Shown here: piece after piece, positions 32,906 through 47,059 of the stretch
How positions within the stretch are numbered: position 1 is the first letter of the stretch
Layout: each line of letters begins with the position of its first letter
DNA from: Megascapheus bottae
Taxonomy: Eukaryota > Chordata > Mammalia > Rodentia > Geomyidae
Assembly: GCA_024803745.1 (NCBI GenBank)
Contig: JANJXV010000101.1
Span: 558,001-622,000, forward strand
Reading direction: 5' to 3'
Length of the DNA: 64,000 nucleotides
Translations under genes and position numbers: made by a program
The notes under the pieces: generated by a model
Databases searched by the model: none
What the model was told of the DNA's origin: nothing
The model's input: the letters and a program-made list of their open reading frames with translations, nothing else

Positions 32906-34449
32906 GAAACTTAAGTCTCTGAGCTAGCTAATTAAACTTCTAAATTTCAAAATCACCATCTATGCATATGTGTGGACATTTATATAGTAATATTCAAATG
33001 GTAAAAGATTCTTTATAATCTTTTCTATTCACCTAATGAATTATTCCCATCATCATATACTCTTCTACTCCTTGGTTATGATTCCCACTGTGATATCATT
33101 AACAATTCGTTATGGATCCCATTTCTTCTAAGTTTCTCTTCTTTCTACTTAGGATGGTTTTCTCACACCAGTAACCTTATGTTTGACCTAATTTTGATAC
33201 GATTTTCTGACCCTGTTCGAGAGCTCAGACATCAAAAAGATATTCACCATCTTTCTAGAAACTGGCTTTGGTTTAACCCTAAAATGAGTAAATAGGTGTT
33301 CTTCATGAACTGCACTCAAAGCTTACTTGCTACTTAAAGCAAGACCTCAAAAAACATCACAACTAATAAAATCAATAATATCACAGAGTTCTTTTGTAAA
33401 GAACTTCAAGCATTTACATATATGCAATGAAACTGATGTGCAGTCAAAATGACAGAAACAGATGGTTCTGCCATCACTTTATATGACACTTGTTTCTCCA
33501 GGCAGGTGAACAGAAGGAACCAGTGGTAGAAGGTGAAAAGGGTCTTGCAATTTAGAACCCACTGAAGTATAAAATGCCACCAAACTTGTCTCAAATTAAA
33601 ACACATTTTAGTTTCTTCATTTGAAATCCTATACTGGGTAAGATTAAAAATCTCATAACTACCCAGATTTAAACTCTGAGCTTCTGATCATCCGAGGCCT
33701 GAAAATACTGGTTTGTGATGAACAGGTCTTAGGGAAACAGAAGGGGCATTTCCAATTCAAGATAAAACTATATCCATTGAGAATCTATATAACTGTCCAA
33801 ACAAGAGTTTTCAAGATAAAATATCCAATTTATTTTAAAGTAAGATGTTTTAAATGTTCATATTCACCAAGTTTCACCAACTTACATATTCCTTTATTTA
33901 ACAGTGATTTATTGATAAGAAATAATACAGTATAATGAACAGAGCACAATATCTGGTATTGTATACCTTGGGTTTCCTTTCCTACCTCCCCTACTTGTTG
34001 ATTCTGTAGAACTATAGTCCTGGAATAGAAGCCTGGCTTTATAAGATTCACTTTTCTCTACTGTCATGAAGCAGAATGTAGCATGTAAGTCCAGACAGTA
34101 TTTGGCATTTTCTGAACAACTAAGTATAAACTCACCTCCTTCACTCACGTTCCTTCTCCTGCCATGTCCTATTATGCACATGTTGAGCACACTTCAACTC
34201 CAAAGTTCAGAGTGTGAAAAAGTTCAAACTTTATACTTAATGCTATGAATATTATCTCTCAGCCCAGAAAGCAGAATCACAATTCTGCCATTCTTTGGTG
34301 TCACTACTTTTCATCATTCACACTGCAGCTTAAATTTTGCACCCAAGAAAAGTCAAAACTTCCTGCCTACTAGCACATGGTGAATATTAATCCTTAGCGT
34401 CCATTCTTTCTTTCACAGTGTGTATCAATACTCCACTACCTAAATATAA

Positions 34450-34450
<1 letters not shown>
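32906..34450. other. Unique AT-rich DNA, nothing recognised
   Basis: No gene, RNA gene or further repeat could be supported. Confidence 0.45.

Positions 34451-34452
<2 letters not shown>

Positions 34453-34499
<47 letters not shown>
34453..34499 (+). repeat. (TG)n microsatellite
   Basis: About 23 uninterrupted TG units. Confidence 0.97.
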
Positions 34500-34500
<1 letters not shown>

Positions 34501-35338
34501 TAAGAGGCCTGGAAACACATTTTTCTTGGTATATCTATCTGGCAATTCTCCTTGGAGCTTCCTCACTCATTTCTGTGTCCATCTTTATATGGTTCTCTTC
34601 CCTCAGGATTCCTATGTCCAACTGTCCTTCTCCCTTCTCTAAAAAGATATCCAGTCCTTAGATTGATGGCTCACAGTCATTGGTAATCATCTCATGCTAA
34701 CTGCATCTGCTATGACTGTTTCCAATAAGGTTTCAGTCACAAGTACAGGATTAACACTGGAAAGCACCAAGGAAAGCTTAGCACCCTTTTGGAGTAACCA
34801 AGGAAAAATATAAGCCAAAATGAATCTAACCATGATAGCTTTCTTTTGTCTTCTACTTTCAATATTACCCATGTGATTAGTAATAACATAACTCACTAAT
34901 TTGTAATTTTCTTCTATCTATAGTTGGTTCCAGTTGGAAATGGAAGTGATGGGTTGCGCTCTGGCTTAGTGAATTAACCCTATTTTTGATCAACTTTCCA
35001 TAAAATCTAACTAAAAGTGCCTATATTATAGCAAATTTGATAATTAAATGATATTTTAAGAGCCTGGAGAAACTGGTAACACTAAACAGTTATCTACTGG
35101 ATGGGACCCAAAAAGTGATTAATGTTACCTACCCATCATGCCCAAGTCCTGGAGTGCTAAAGCACTCCAGTTCTTGTATCTGGGTCAGACTTGATCAACG
35201 TCCAAAATAAATTAAAAATATAGAAAACATTTTTAACAATATTGTCCATTCAGCCCTTAAGAACAATTGAAGTTTGCACTGCTAATTCTGATGAAATAAC
35301 AAAAAAGACCATAATGAAAATATACGCGCAGTCTAAAA
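34500..35338. other. Unique DNA, nothing recognised
   Basis: The only structure seen is a 10+10 bp inverted repeat at 35149-35170 (see findings). Confidence 0.45.
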
Positions 35339-35644
35339 GATTTGCAATAGAGCAAAATCTTGATACATAAGGACATATAATGTGAAGCTTATTGAAAGGA
35401 CCTCCAGGATGGTGAAACAAAAGCCATATAATGAATGATTGTTGTCCTTAATGTACTATGTTGTCTCTCATCTCCTTTGCTGTCCCTTGGTTATCTCATA
35501 TTGGTATAGTATCTCACTTTGTTATCTGATATATTGAATTTATTTGTATTTGGATATTTGAAATTTGATAGGGAAGGGGGGAAAACCAAGACGGGTGGGG
35601 GGTGTGGGGGGGGAGGGAAACGGGTACCAAGACATGTGAAAGAC
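35339..35644 (+). mobile_element. LINE-1 3' UTR truncated at both ends
   Basis: It starts at TTTGCAATAGAGCAAAATCT and ends at GTACCAAGACATGTGAAAG, just past the G tract. The expected last 100 or so bases (GGTATCAATG to the A tail) are missing. It is closest to the copies at 26951 and 27356 (GGACATATAATGTGAAGC variant). Confidence 0.92.
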
Positions 35645-38189
35645 ATTTGTTTCAGAGTTCATTTGTTGGACTTATGCTAGGAAAAATCAACTAATGGCGA
35701 TGCAGACAATAAAATATGAGGATTTACCTATCAAACAGCTTGAAAAACATTAAGAAACATTTTAGTAAAGTGCTTATACTTATTTTTAATCAGTCAGAAT
35801 TTCATTTCAATATCAAGGCACCCTTCACAAACTTATGAAATCCCTGATGACTAAAGTACAACAAGATTCTGCAGGAAAAGGTAACACACCTAAGAGACTG
35901 TGATGAAGGGGTGGATGAGCCATGGCGTAGAAATCTAAGAGCAGAACAGCATAGATAGTCTATCAACTCCAGCTGGAGAGTGTTGTTTGCTTCTGTTTTC
36001 AGGGACAGAGTTCATGAATCATCCCATCAGTTTTTAAAACTTCAATCAGAGAAGTCAACTATTTGATGTGCAATCTTTATTTTCTTCTTTTTTTTCCCAC
36101 CCAAACCATAATATAGTGCAGAAAGAATATGTGTGTGAGGGATGCAAATAATAATCGCTACACCAAGTCGTCTTGGTGTTGACAGAAAAAAAAAGAAGAA
36201 TTCCAGCAGCAATGTGTGAATCACGGGGAAACCATTACTGATGTGGCCAGTTCAGGTCACTGTGTTTTCAGATTGGCGGCCCCACAGAGCCTCCACAGTT
36301 CAAGTCCCATCTGACACGCACACATGCACTCTGGATCACTCAAAATAAAAACTGCTCTCCCTACACTTGTCTGTCTCCATGAGGTCAGCATTAAATAACT
36401 ATTATGTCTGGCATAAAGAGCAATGGCTGCTCTTTTTTTCAAATGCCACCAGTTCCCATTTTAAAGTAAATGCCATTTGGTCAAAAATATGTATTCGTCT
36501 TGAAATCTGATAGGACTGAGTTGCAAAGCACTTCTGATTTTGTGCTCAGAGTACTTTTGTGGGGAAATTGCCACTACCCACTCAGGCCTCTAGGGCCCCA
36601 GAGCTCAGGAATCGCTGAGCTCTGTCATTCTCGCCTACTTCTGCTGATTCCATGAGCCTTAGTGCCACCTCTGTCCATCATCATAGCATGTGTCTAATGT
36701 GTCTTAAATTTTTTCAAATTAAAATAGAATGACATACAATGATAATTTTTATAGTAACTGTAAATTTACATTATTTTATTAATAAAAATCAATTGTGCAA
36801 GCCTCATGTATTACTGTTATACTGGACCCCAGTAATTATGAATACTGTCAATCTACCTTCTATTAGTAACATTATTCTGGAATTTTAGGGTTATTTTTAA
36901 CCATTTTAGAACATATTAGTTTTACAAGTTCTCATTTACATACACACATACATACATAAGACAAACCCAAGTAAACCTTGCTTCTGATGTCTCTCTCTGT
37001 CTCTCTCTCATCTCAACACAACCCCCTTTCTTAAAACATTTATCAGGAAAACACTGACTAACACACTGAATTCATAAGCTAACTTTGGGGATTGAAACTT
37101 CTTCCTACAATTACTTAATAAAAACAAATATTGTTAAAACCATTATCAATGCTTTGTTTTCATGCTAGCATATAAGTACTCTATCAAATTCTGAAGTACT
37201 TGTTTTTTGAATACATACCAAGAATATGGCTAGCATTTGGCAGAGGAAGTGGATGAATATCTTAGTTTCCAGAATGCCTCTCTCTATACCCCTATGAACA
37301 TTTCTAATTAGGGTTATGGCAACACTTGATAAATGTTCCAGGTTTCATACCCTGTAATCATCAGATTCTCATATGATTGGATAAAAAGATATTTGCATGA
37401 TACACATGAAGCTGCCAAAATCTCTGACTGCTTAGTGCAACATCAAAGTAGATGGATGTGGTCCTGGGAAGGTAAAAGACAGAAAATTCCAAAATACTAT
37501 GTCCCTCATTATAGCATCAGGTTCCGAGATTTTCCCTCAGTTCCCTCAACTTGAGAAAGTTACCAAGGGAATTGCTGATAACAGTATGACTCTTCTTTAT
37601 AACTGCAGGGAACCTCAGGAGAGCAGTCATTATGTTTTCCAACTGTTTAAAAATAATTTCCTTTCTATAGCTGAATTTTTAATGTTTACTATCTGTAAAA
37701 GATGGTTTTAATGTACACGAAAGATGGAAGGCAAATTATCAGGAACTGCCCCTTCCCCTGGGAATTTCTATTTATAATGCGAAAGACATGAACATGAATG
37801 TAACTTCAATAGGAGTACATGAAGACATTAAATTTTAGGTAACAGAAGATCAATAGAAAGGTTATGCCAGACCTGAGAGAGAAAGAATCAAACCTGCTTG
37901 TGAGAACCTCAGAAGAGAACAAAGTGTAGACTTTGAAAGAGTGAACCAGAACTCACTGGGAGGATTTCAAAATGGAGGAAATCACTGAGTAGAACTTAGG
38001 CCAAGTTCTCAGGAAAGGGGAGATCATAGGCAATGACTGGAGGCCAAAAAGACTGAAGAAAGGAGTGAAAATGAAAATCAAAAAATAGGCCAATTCTACA
38101 TCTGAAAAAACACTCAACTCAAATACATTATCCTCTACAATGATGCAGTAAAGAAAAAGATCATGTTAGGAAAAGAACTGTAAAATCTT
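35645..38189. other. Unique DNA, no gene confirmed
   Basis: No repeat recognised over most of it. The interval 36240-36660 is less AT-rich and complex, and might be conserved non-coding sequence. A short ACAT/CATA run lies near 36938-36960. Confidence 0.45.
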
Positions 38190-38290
38190 TTTTGTTACCT
38201 CCCAAACTGTAAGTGAAAAGTCTAGCCTTCTTCCATTCAAATTGTTTGTCTCAGGTACTTATCACAGCAGTGACCAACTGACTGACACCT
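38190..38290 (+). mobile_element. Possible MaLR LTR 3' end
   Basis: TGTCTCAGGTACTTATCACAG, then CAGTGACCAACTGACTGACA, matches the typical MaLR ending (TCAGGTATTTGTCACAGCA...CTGACTAACACA). Upstream sequence is too diverged to define the start. Confidence 0.45.
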
Positions 38291-38309
38291 TATCTCTTTT
38301 TGTTTCTTC

Positions 38310-38765
38310 TCTGAGTCACTGTACTCTAGCAGTATTGACAACTTCACTGTCTTGAAATAGACCTAAAGCATTTTGAGTCTACCATTTCCTCTGCTGGGAA
38401 CATTCACACTCAAAGTATTTGATATCCTTGTAACAATTCCATTCCTGACAACAGCTTGGCCTTTCATCAAATGTGACATTGTTTGCTGAAACCTCCCCTG
38501 ATTCATCCTTTTAAAAATTCCCTATGCTCTCTTTTTCACCTGTTGCTCTATAACCTAGGTAACTTATTTGATTATGAACATACCTATGTCTATCTATAAA
38601 TATGTATACCACATTCATCTTTTAATTTTTGTTTTCATGAGGGCAGGAATCTCCTTTTATCTGTGTCTGTTCACTTCTGAATCTCTGAAATAGTTGTTTG
38701 GCACCTGGCAGACATTCAATTACTATTTTATAACTTAAGAAACAAATAAATGGGTCAACCTGAAT
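38310..38765 (+). mobile_element. L2 LINE 3' end
   Basis: The word order matches L2: GGCCTTTCATCAAATGTGAC, GAAACCTCCCCTGATTCATC, TCATGAGGGCAGGAATCTCC, TGTGTCTGTTCACTTCTGAA and GGCACCTGGCAGACATTCAA. This is the clearest ancient LINE in the window. Confidence 0.82.
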
Positions 38766-41700
38766 GAGGTTAAAATACCTCATTAAGATCATTAAGATAA
38801 AATTAAAAGTGTCAGAATACTCTATGCACATGTATGTACATGAAAAATGTGGCTTTCTGTGATTGGTTTGGGATGGCAGGGAAGGGTTTGGGATGGCAAG
38901 GAGGGAGAATAACAAAAAGGACGAGTATGCTTATGTGGACATGTCAATGTTAATGATGTCTGCAAAAAGGGACACTTTCCAGAAGAAAGTTCTATTATAA
39001 GATGCTCAAAAATGTAATTTTAAGGCCATTTGTGGAGCTGGATTCTGCATGCCAGGGGTCATCAGGACTGACATAGGTGAGAAGCTGTATGACCTCTCCA
39101 CTCAGGTGTCTGCAAAGGTGTGAAGGGTGAGATAACCCAGCAGTTTAGGGTAGCAGTTTTCAAGCTGTTCTGTTTACCCAGGGGTAGCCATTTTGAGCAG
39201 AATATTAACTAAAATAATACAGTAAGTATGATCGAGTTCCTTTTGGTACAGAGCTATGTAAAATTAAACTAAGGGTATTTCACATCCAGAATTTTCTGGC
39301 AATGACAAGGGTGAAGAAAAATTACCAAAGGCTGAACTCAAAGAAATTAGTCTGTATTTTGCAGTTCCTATTCTCAAAGATATTGGCAGAAACATTTAAT
39401 CATATGTGATCCAAAATATTTAGCTTTGGTGTTATTCACATGTTTTATTTATTATTTATATATGTTACTTACAAATTACAAGGTGTTCCTACACAGATTC
39501 TTGATACTGATATTATAAAGGGGAAGTCTAGCATTAGGTAGGAACCTCTGTGATATCACAAAGAAGAATATACAGAAACATACTTAGTCAGATAAACAGA
39601 TAGGAGTACACTCCACACATTCATCTCGGTAAATTTTCACTGAATGAGTGGCAACATTTTGAAAGAAAATATTTAGTAGAAGGTTGTTACCTACTGTCAC
39701 AATTGCTACCCTCAAACACTAGATAGTAACAGCGAAGTCCAGCTACTGATTTAGACTGACTCAGACAAATTTCATACAAGTCAATTTTCCTCAACACTTC
39801 AGTGCCATACACCACAGCAAATGTTTATACTCACAAAATTTCCATAAGTCAGTGTGTACTCTTACCTTACGCTGTGTCGTTCAGTATTTTTTTACAAACT
39901 AAAGTATTATAGAGAGTATTTTCGCATTGTTATTATGTGTTTTACTTTAGTATTTGTGTATATTTATCATTTATACAACTGAAATTGTAGGGGAGTGTTT
40001 TGGTTTTTCAGGTGTCCACACCCCACCTGCTCATTCTCTCCCTCATATTACTAGGCAGAGGTGATATTTCAAGTAAACATGCAGAGCTTCTGTTTGCCAA
40101 GGATATTTAAATATTTTCATGATGATAACTTTATTTGGAAGCCAATTCTTTAAAAAGCCTTTAACCAGTACTCCAGATTTCCCAGCCTAGTATGTTTTTC
40201 CAGTAATTGCATATAAACGCATAGAGACAATTGCATGCTGATGCACTCTGACTGTTACAAGGCCCTGAGCCCAACTCTGAATTCCAAAGGTAGGTTCAGC
40301 ATCACCTAAAACATACATTGAGTTTAAGGGAAAAAAATTCCTGAAAGAAACTAAAGAAGGCTCACTACTCCCCTAACTTACAACTAAATATACACAAAAA
40401 CAATGGTAATATGCCAAGTGAGAAAACCCCAAATCAACTCAGACCCGGTGATCATAAGGCCAGTGGGATGTGTGCACTGCACTGCACTGCTGGCCACGGC
40501 CACTGGGCTACACCTCGTCCAGGTGAGGAAGAGGCTCCTTCTGATACGCTCTCCACAACTCACACGCAAGTCATTCCATACATGAGAGCACGTCTGTTTT
40601 CTTCACAACTGTTATCTGGGAATAGAGCTATCTTCTTCCTAAAACTATTATAAAGGACTTCAAACTCCCAGAAAAAATAGAACTATTAGTGTTTTCTGGC
40701 ATTTTTACATTTGTGTTATTTAAATGTAAGAAAGAAAATGTTACTTTCTATAAGAATGCCTCCTAAATATAACAAAGCAAAAGGGCTAAAGAGACCAGGC
40801 CGAGCAGGATTCACAATCTTCCCAGGGCTAGAAGTTCAGCAATAATGTTTGCCTAGCAAGCAAATCCTAGAGCTGCCAAATAGAAAACAAGCAAAACCTT
40901 TTCCAATTGTATTCCCTCTGAAACATTTAAAACTTCTGCCCAATGACAATCCTTCCTGAAAAGGCCTTCTGAGGTCAGAGATACTTAGAACTGTGCGGAA
41001 GTATCAAGTCACATGGGAACAATGCATCGATGCAGGTCTTATTACTTGTGATTAGAGTCAGATAACTAACCTCACACTATGACTTCTAATAAACATTTCT
41101 ATACTATACTATAGTTTTCTTGAAAGAACTCATACTGCTTTACACAAAACATCTGCAGCTGTGAGGAGGAAAATGTCCACTGACTCACACTGGAGTTGGG
41201 GTATTTTGACATCATTTTCAAGGTAAGCAAACAGAGAGAGGTTAAATGACATTGGAAGGTCACATGTTTCCTCTTTCTGAAGGAAGATGATGGTTGCGTT
41301 GCAAATAAAGAGAACTTCAACCAGAGAGAATTAGTGGAGCAGTCACAATTTGACCTTTCACCCTCTGACTGTAGCAAGCTATTAGAATTGTGTATATATG
41401 TCATCGTTATACTATTGCATGAGAAATGAATTAACTAATTTCCATGCTGATACTCGTGCTGCTAGAAAATCATGCTTCCATTCAATTTTACATAAAAGTA
41501 TACCAATGAATTTAGACTGTTCTACTAAATCTCATGTAATGTTAAGATTTTTATTATGTCAGGTAACTGAAACCATGTTCCCCATACTTCAGAATTTAAC
41601 ATATCAGAAAGCATGGAGAAGATACACAAATGTGTAGCTAAGTTGACAAAACTCGGGTTCCTTCTGAATTACTGTTATGTTTTTACTGCTGTCCCTGTAA

Positions 41701-44700
41701 GTCAGCAGTGTCAATGAGAAGCCTACTGTGTATGAATCAATAGATAATGAGATGAGTGAAGTTTTAGGATTGGAGGCCACTAACACTAGTTCTTTGCTAT
41801 AGACTTTCAATCCCAGTTACAATATAATTATACTAACCTTAATTTTCCAATGACAAATTTGAACATTTATTTGAGAATCACAAAACAGACGTTCCTCTGC
41901 TTACATGTTTCAAAATAGTACTCTTGTTGAATTTTAATGCAACCAAGACATAATTCATATCATAAAAGAGATACAAACTTGTATGAGACTTTACTTACAA
42001 GTAGTTATTTTCAGATAAATTTGTATAAGAAAGACAAGGATGTTTGTATGGCACAGAAAACATGTAAAGGGGAATTTTTAGGGATAGTTATGATTTTAAC
42101 GTAGCCGAGATTATGATGGAAATCAAGACAGTCTTTACGACCCATTTGATTGAATAGTATTGGTTAGCAAGGGTTAAGGGAGAATTTTTGGAACCAAATG
42201 TATTAAAAACTAGTTTGGAGAAAGAGAATACAATTAAATGAATATAGAAAAAAAGAGATGATATGAGTACAAAAGGTGAGAAAAATCAAAGGAAAAGCTG
42301 TCTTTTTCCTTGTTGGTATTGTTTATATCAGTTTCCCTTTGTCCTCCTCTATCAATCTTCCCTACCTGGGAGTAACAGAACCACAAAAGCAAAATGGAAA
42401 GTATCAGTGGTAAATTAGCTTTCTTAGCTAGTGATAGATGTCTCATAATCAGGAAAGAAATAGGATAGCAATACAAACAGAAACTCAAGTATTTTGTGGT
42501 ATCCAAACTACTGCATATTCTAACAGGGTACTGGAACTAGAGTTAACAAGTTCTCATTTAACCTCCTCTTCATCTTTAAAAGCAGCACTCAAAAGTCTTC
42601 ACAGCTTAACTTGACTTTCAAGATCATGCATTTGGGATGTATTTATCATTGTTCAGAATAGGGGAGGAAAGTGCCCAGGTAAAAGAAAGGCAATTTCGCA
42701 AAATGAATTAAAGATAATTCAAGAGAAAGGAGATTGACAAAGAAAGAAACACTTGCCACAACTGCATACATTTTACTTATTTAAGGTACAGATAATGAGA
42801 TTTTATAATGATCCATACATAAGATTACCACATAAATAATTTTATTTTCTTAAAAAATGGGAAATGCTGACCAATTCTAATAGCTGAGAGATACCAGCCA
42901 GGTTTTTGAGGAAGTTATTTAGATGGGAGGAATGATGAGTACAATAAAAGGACTCTGGATACCCCAGAACAGAAGAGCATAATAGAAGGAAATGTTTAAA
43001 TAAGGAACTGTTTTAAGCAAGAGGTCATGAAGGGAATTAGCTGTTCCCACGAGTCCAGATGCTCCAAATCCACAGGAGCAATGGTAAGAATTCTATGTTT
43101 CACTGATAAGGGAATGAGGGGGATAAAAGAATTAAGCTGAAATAGACATCCTAGGAGGAACTGGTACACATGCCATGGCCATACTCCAGTTATATTTGGA
43201 AAGAAACTAAATCAGAACAATGTAATTGGAGTTACATTTCTAAAGCAGAAAATAGATGAAAAAGTAACAAATGTATGGCTTCCTTCTGCCAAGTCCTGGG
43301 TAGAGAAGGAAAAAATCCACAACTTCTCAATACTTCGCAAAGAACCACTAGTCTTGAAAATAAGAACCAGCATCCTAGCAAAAGCAGAAAATACAGGAAA
43401 CAACATCACGAGACCGAGACGTGTCACTTACTACTCAAAGTAGTTAAAGATGCAGCAAACCTGCAGATTTTAACCATAGGGTTTTGAAATAGAACAGAAA
43501 ATAGGGTGCTTGAAAAAGAACAGAAGAGGTTTACTCATCCTTCTCCTTAGAGTTAAGACCAATCTCCTAGTTTGTTCCTTGGTTCTAAACAAAGTAGAAA
43601 CAATCATAAGCATCTGGATAGAACATAAAATGATCCTTGTACACTCTTCATGCAAGATAGACACCAGGAAGAAATCTTTTATTCAAGGAAGTAGGGTTTG
43701 CCCTGTTGAAGAGATAGGAGAGTGAGTAGGTAGGTGCTGGAGAAGGATCTTCTGTAGAATTATGAGTCAACCCAAGAAAACTAAATTTCTGTATCATAAA
43801 ATTAGCCAGAAAAACAGAAAGAACAGTTCAAAAACATGAAACTTGCTTGGCTTGATTTCTGTTTATATTGGTGAAGTACTTGCTCATTGAGGATCAATAT
43901 TTCCACTGCAAACAACAAGCAAACTTGACTAAAATATAAAATGACTTACGTCTGGAAAGCACTGGGGAGATTCCAAGGTGTTAAGAATTTGAGAACCAAG
44001 ATCAAGGAGAGAGAGAAAGGATAAAAGCAAGAGACCTAAATACCAAATCACCACATGGAATGTACAAGTTCTAACATCCGAGCTGAAAATAAAATCATGG
44101 GGTAGTTGCTAAGAGATGGAGTAGGTAGATCCACTTTTAAGCTTTGTCACCAAGTTTATAAAACAAACTTTGACAGTCATAAAAGAGGACACGGGTATTT
44201 TCTGCATGATTTTACTGATGTTAAGGCTCTACTTTGCATAAAAATGTTGAAAGAAAGCAACATTTGATCGTTGGCAAGTGGCATGCAGAGATGGAGAAAC
44301 TTGAGAATACATATACCATACTAGCAACACTCTCCTTTTTGAGAAGTGAATTTTAGAAGTGCCCTTAAGATAACAGTCCAATAAGTCACATTTTTATTAG
44401 TATTTGATATGTATTTTTGTGTAAATACAACATATGTATGTAAATACATATGTATGTAAATACGATAAAAATTAGGCTGTATCTAGTATCGGTAACATTA
44501 CTCCATTTATGAGGCAGCACTGTCATGATGTAATGACTTTCTAAAGGTCTCACCTCAACACAGCAATGAAATTCCAAAAGGGTGTAGAGGAGTCATTCCA
44601 CCTGCGAACATCCTGCCCTGGATCCTCCACAGTTCATGTCTAATTCATGTCTTCTGCAAACACAATATACATCCATTCTATACTCCATAGCTCCCCACAT

Positions 44701-45404
44701 CCTCACGTATTCCAACAGCAACTCAACAGCAACTCACAGGTCCAAACTCTCAGCTAAATCAGACATAACTAGACCTAAAACATGATTCATCCTGAGGCAA
44801 ATTCTGTCTAGCTAGGATGTTTTAAATCAAAGTGTTAAGGTTAAGTGCTTCTCAAACACAGTGGAAGGACATACATCAAAAAAGAAATGGACAACAGGAC
44901 CCACGTAAATTCACACAAGGAAAGCAACATTAGACCCCAAACTCTATACCAGTTCTCTGCATGTGTTCTCTATTGGACACACAGTGGTGGTTGACACCAC
45001 AAAGCCTTTGGCAACCCTGCTTCTTTGGCTTTGTAAGTTCATCTATCATATATTTTTCTTCCACAAAGCTCTAAAGCAGAGAGAGACTGCAGAGAGGATG
45101 GGTTTTACTCCATCTTCCAGGAAATTGTTCTCCATTTCCACCATAGATTGGCTAACTATACTTCCATCAGCATTCTGTCAAATTACCTAAGCACTCTTCT
45201 TAGAGGATTCAGACTTTCTCTACAGCACCCTTCTTTCTCCCAATCCTCACCAGCACAAACCTCAATATGTTGCTAGTGACAATACCGGTTTTCTGGCCTG
45301 CTCTTCCAAATTCTTCTGGTTTTTATCCAGCTTCAAAGCTGCTTCCACATGTTTAACTATTTGCTATAGTGATAGTCTCACTTTTCAATATCAATTTTCT
45401 TTTT
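38766..45404. other. Long unique stretch, no gene confirmed
   Basis: About 6.6 kb without recognisable young repeats. I scanned for splice-bounded open segments. Donor-like sites occur near 40291 (CAAAG|GTAGGT) and 41221 (CAAG|GTAAGC), but acceptors are weak. A short 16-bp-period repeat (ACATATGTATGTAAAT) lies at 44430-44463. Nothing else can be supported. Confidence 0.45.
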
Positions 45405-45570
45405 TAGTCTGTTTTGTGATGCAGTCGCTATACCACAGACTGGGTCAATCATAATCAGTAGAAGTTTTTTTTTGTCTCACAGTTCTGGAGACTGGGAAGT
45501 CTGAGATTGAGAGACTGCATCTGGGAGGTGCTTCGTGCTATGTCTAAAAAGACAGCAGGACAAACACCAA
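45405..45570 (-). mobile_element. MLT1-type MaLR LTR fragment
   Basis: Read on + it is the reverse of an MLT1 3' part: AGTCTGTTTTGTGATGCAGT, CTATACCACAGACTGGGTCA, then CTCACAGTTCTGGAGACTGG and GAAGTCTGAGATTGAGAGAC. This matches the reversed CCACCCAGTCTATGGTAT...CCAGCCTCCAGAACTGTGAG pattern. Confidence 0.72.
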
Positions 45571-46076
45571 GTATGATAGAGAGAAGAAAAAAGCTCAAAG
45601 AAATTCACCTTTTTTTGAGAGACTTTTGAGAGTTAGAAAAGCCTACAAACCATAACAAATAATCTATTCTAAACATGGCAGTTGTAGCTGAACATCTTTG
45701 ATATTTTCTCCAGTTTCTTACTAATTTAAAACACTTTGTAGTCTGTGAGCTGGGAGTTGTAAACCTTAAAAAGGTTGTATTATCAAACATTTAAAACAAA
45801 TGTAGAAAAATTCATATGTAAAATCTTAATAAAAGACACATAAGAGGTAGAATACTAATTTATAGGAGCTATTTCCAAAAAAGAAATAATCTATAACTAA
45901 GTTTCAAACATGATTATGAACATAGATCACCATTTTAAAATATCTCTGGATTGAAAGAATGCCACGGTTTATAAAACTGTATTATTTCTGGTGAGATGAT
46001 TTTTATGGCTAAGTAAAACAAAAGGTAAGATTTTAAGCAAAAATTTAATATCAATCAAACTGTTTTATATTATTTA

Positions 46077-46393
46077 TTTTTTTCTTTTTTTATTGTAATT
46101 AATAAAAGGGTTACATGATATTTGCCAGATAGAAGGTGCATTCATTCTCATACATTAATACCCTTTCACATGTCTTGGTACCCATTAACCTCTCCCCCAC
46201 CCACCACCCACCCCCTGTCTTGGTTTTACCCCTTGCCTATCAAATTTCAAATAACCAAATATAAATAAATTCTATATATCAGATAACAAAGTGAGATACT
46301 GTAACAATATGAGTTACCCAAGGGACAGCAAAGGAGATGAAAGATAACATAGTAGATTAAGGACAACAATCATTCATTATATGGCTTTTGTTT
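46077..46393 (-). mobile_element. LINE-1 3' end, minus strand
   Basis: T-rich reversed A tail, TTTATTGTAATTAATAAAAG, the reversed G tract (46190-46220), and reversed 3' UTR up to TTATATGGCTTTTGTTT. It carries the young-group variant (CACCCCCTGTCTTGGTTTTA). Confidence 0.92.
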
Positions 46394-46744
46394 AATTATT
46401 ATAATATTTATCATCTAAGCAGAAGTGCATCTTGTGTATTGGAAACTGCAGCACCAAATTGTTGAATTATTTCTTAACGCTGCCTCTAACTTCCTTTACA
46501 TAGCAGCAATAGATTTTGTTTTGATCTTGATTTTTTTAGTGATTCAGTCCATATAGAGAATTAATAATTAATCTGGTCCTAATATCAATAGCCTGTGAAA
46601 TACTAAATTAACTGACATTCCGGATTCTTAATTACTGTTTTCCAAGTTAGCATTGATCTTTTCATGGTTGGCTATGGTGCACATTAGATATCTATAAGCA
46701 GCTCCAACAGCAACTGGGACATTGTAGGGTGCTCAATAATGTTT

Positions 46745-46852
46745 TATTGTTTTTGGTCGTGGGACCTGAACTCTGGGTCTCGGCATTGGCCCTGAGCTCT
46801 TCAGCCCATAGCTACCACCCTACATATTGAGCCACAGCACCACTTCCTGCTC
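46745..46852 (-). mobile_element. Geo-type SINE unit, minus strand
   Basis: Reversed Geo words: GACCTGAACTCTGGGTCTCG, GCCCTGAGCTCTTCAGCCCA and 'TTGAGCCACAGCACCACTTC'. The left monomer is missing. Confidence 0.8.
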
Positions 46853-47059
46853 AATGAATTTTTGTTATTATTTTAGGAACCAGAATTGACCACCACACAA
46901 TAGAAAAATTATTGCTCGCAAACATCACATTAATATATAAAAGAGAATGGCTATTAATATCTTTGAAATACATTGTGAAAATATGGCAAGAAAATAAAAA
47001 GGTAGCTTGTTAATGATAATCACACTGATAAGACTTATTATTCCTTGTATATTCTACAT

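Noticed and set aside
41160..41222. Possible exon ending in CAAG|GTAAGC
   Set aside because: The upstream AG (AAAACATCTGCAG) lacks a pyrimidine tract, and the segment has no convincing frame.
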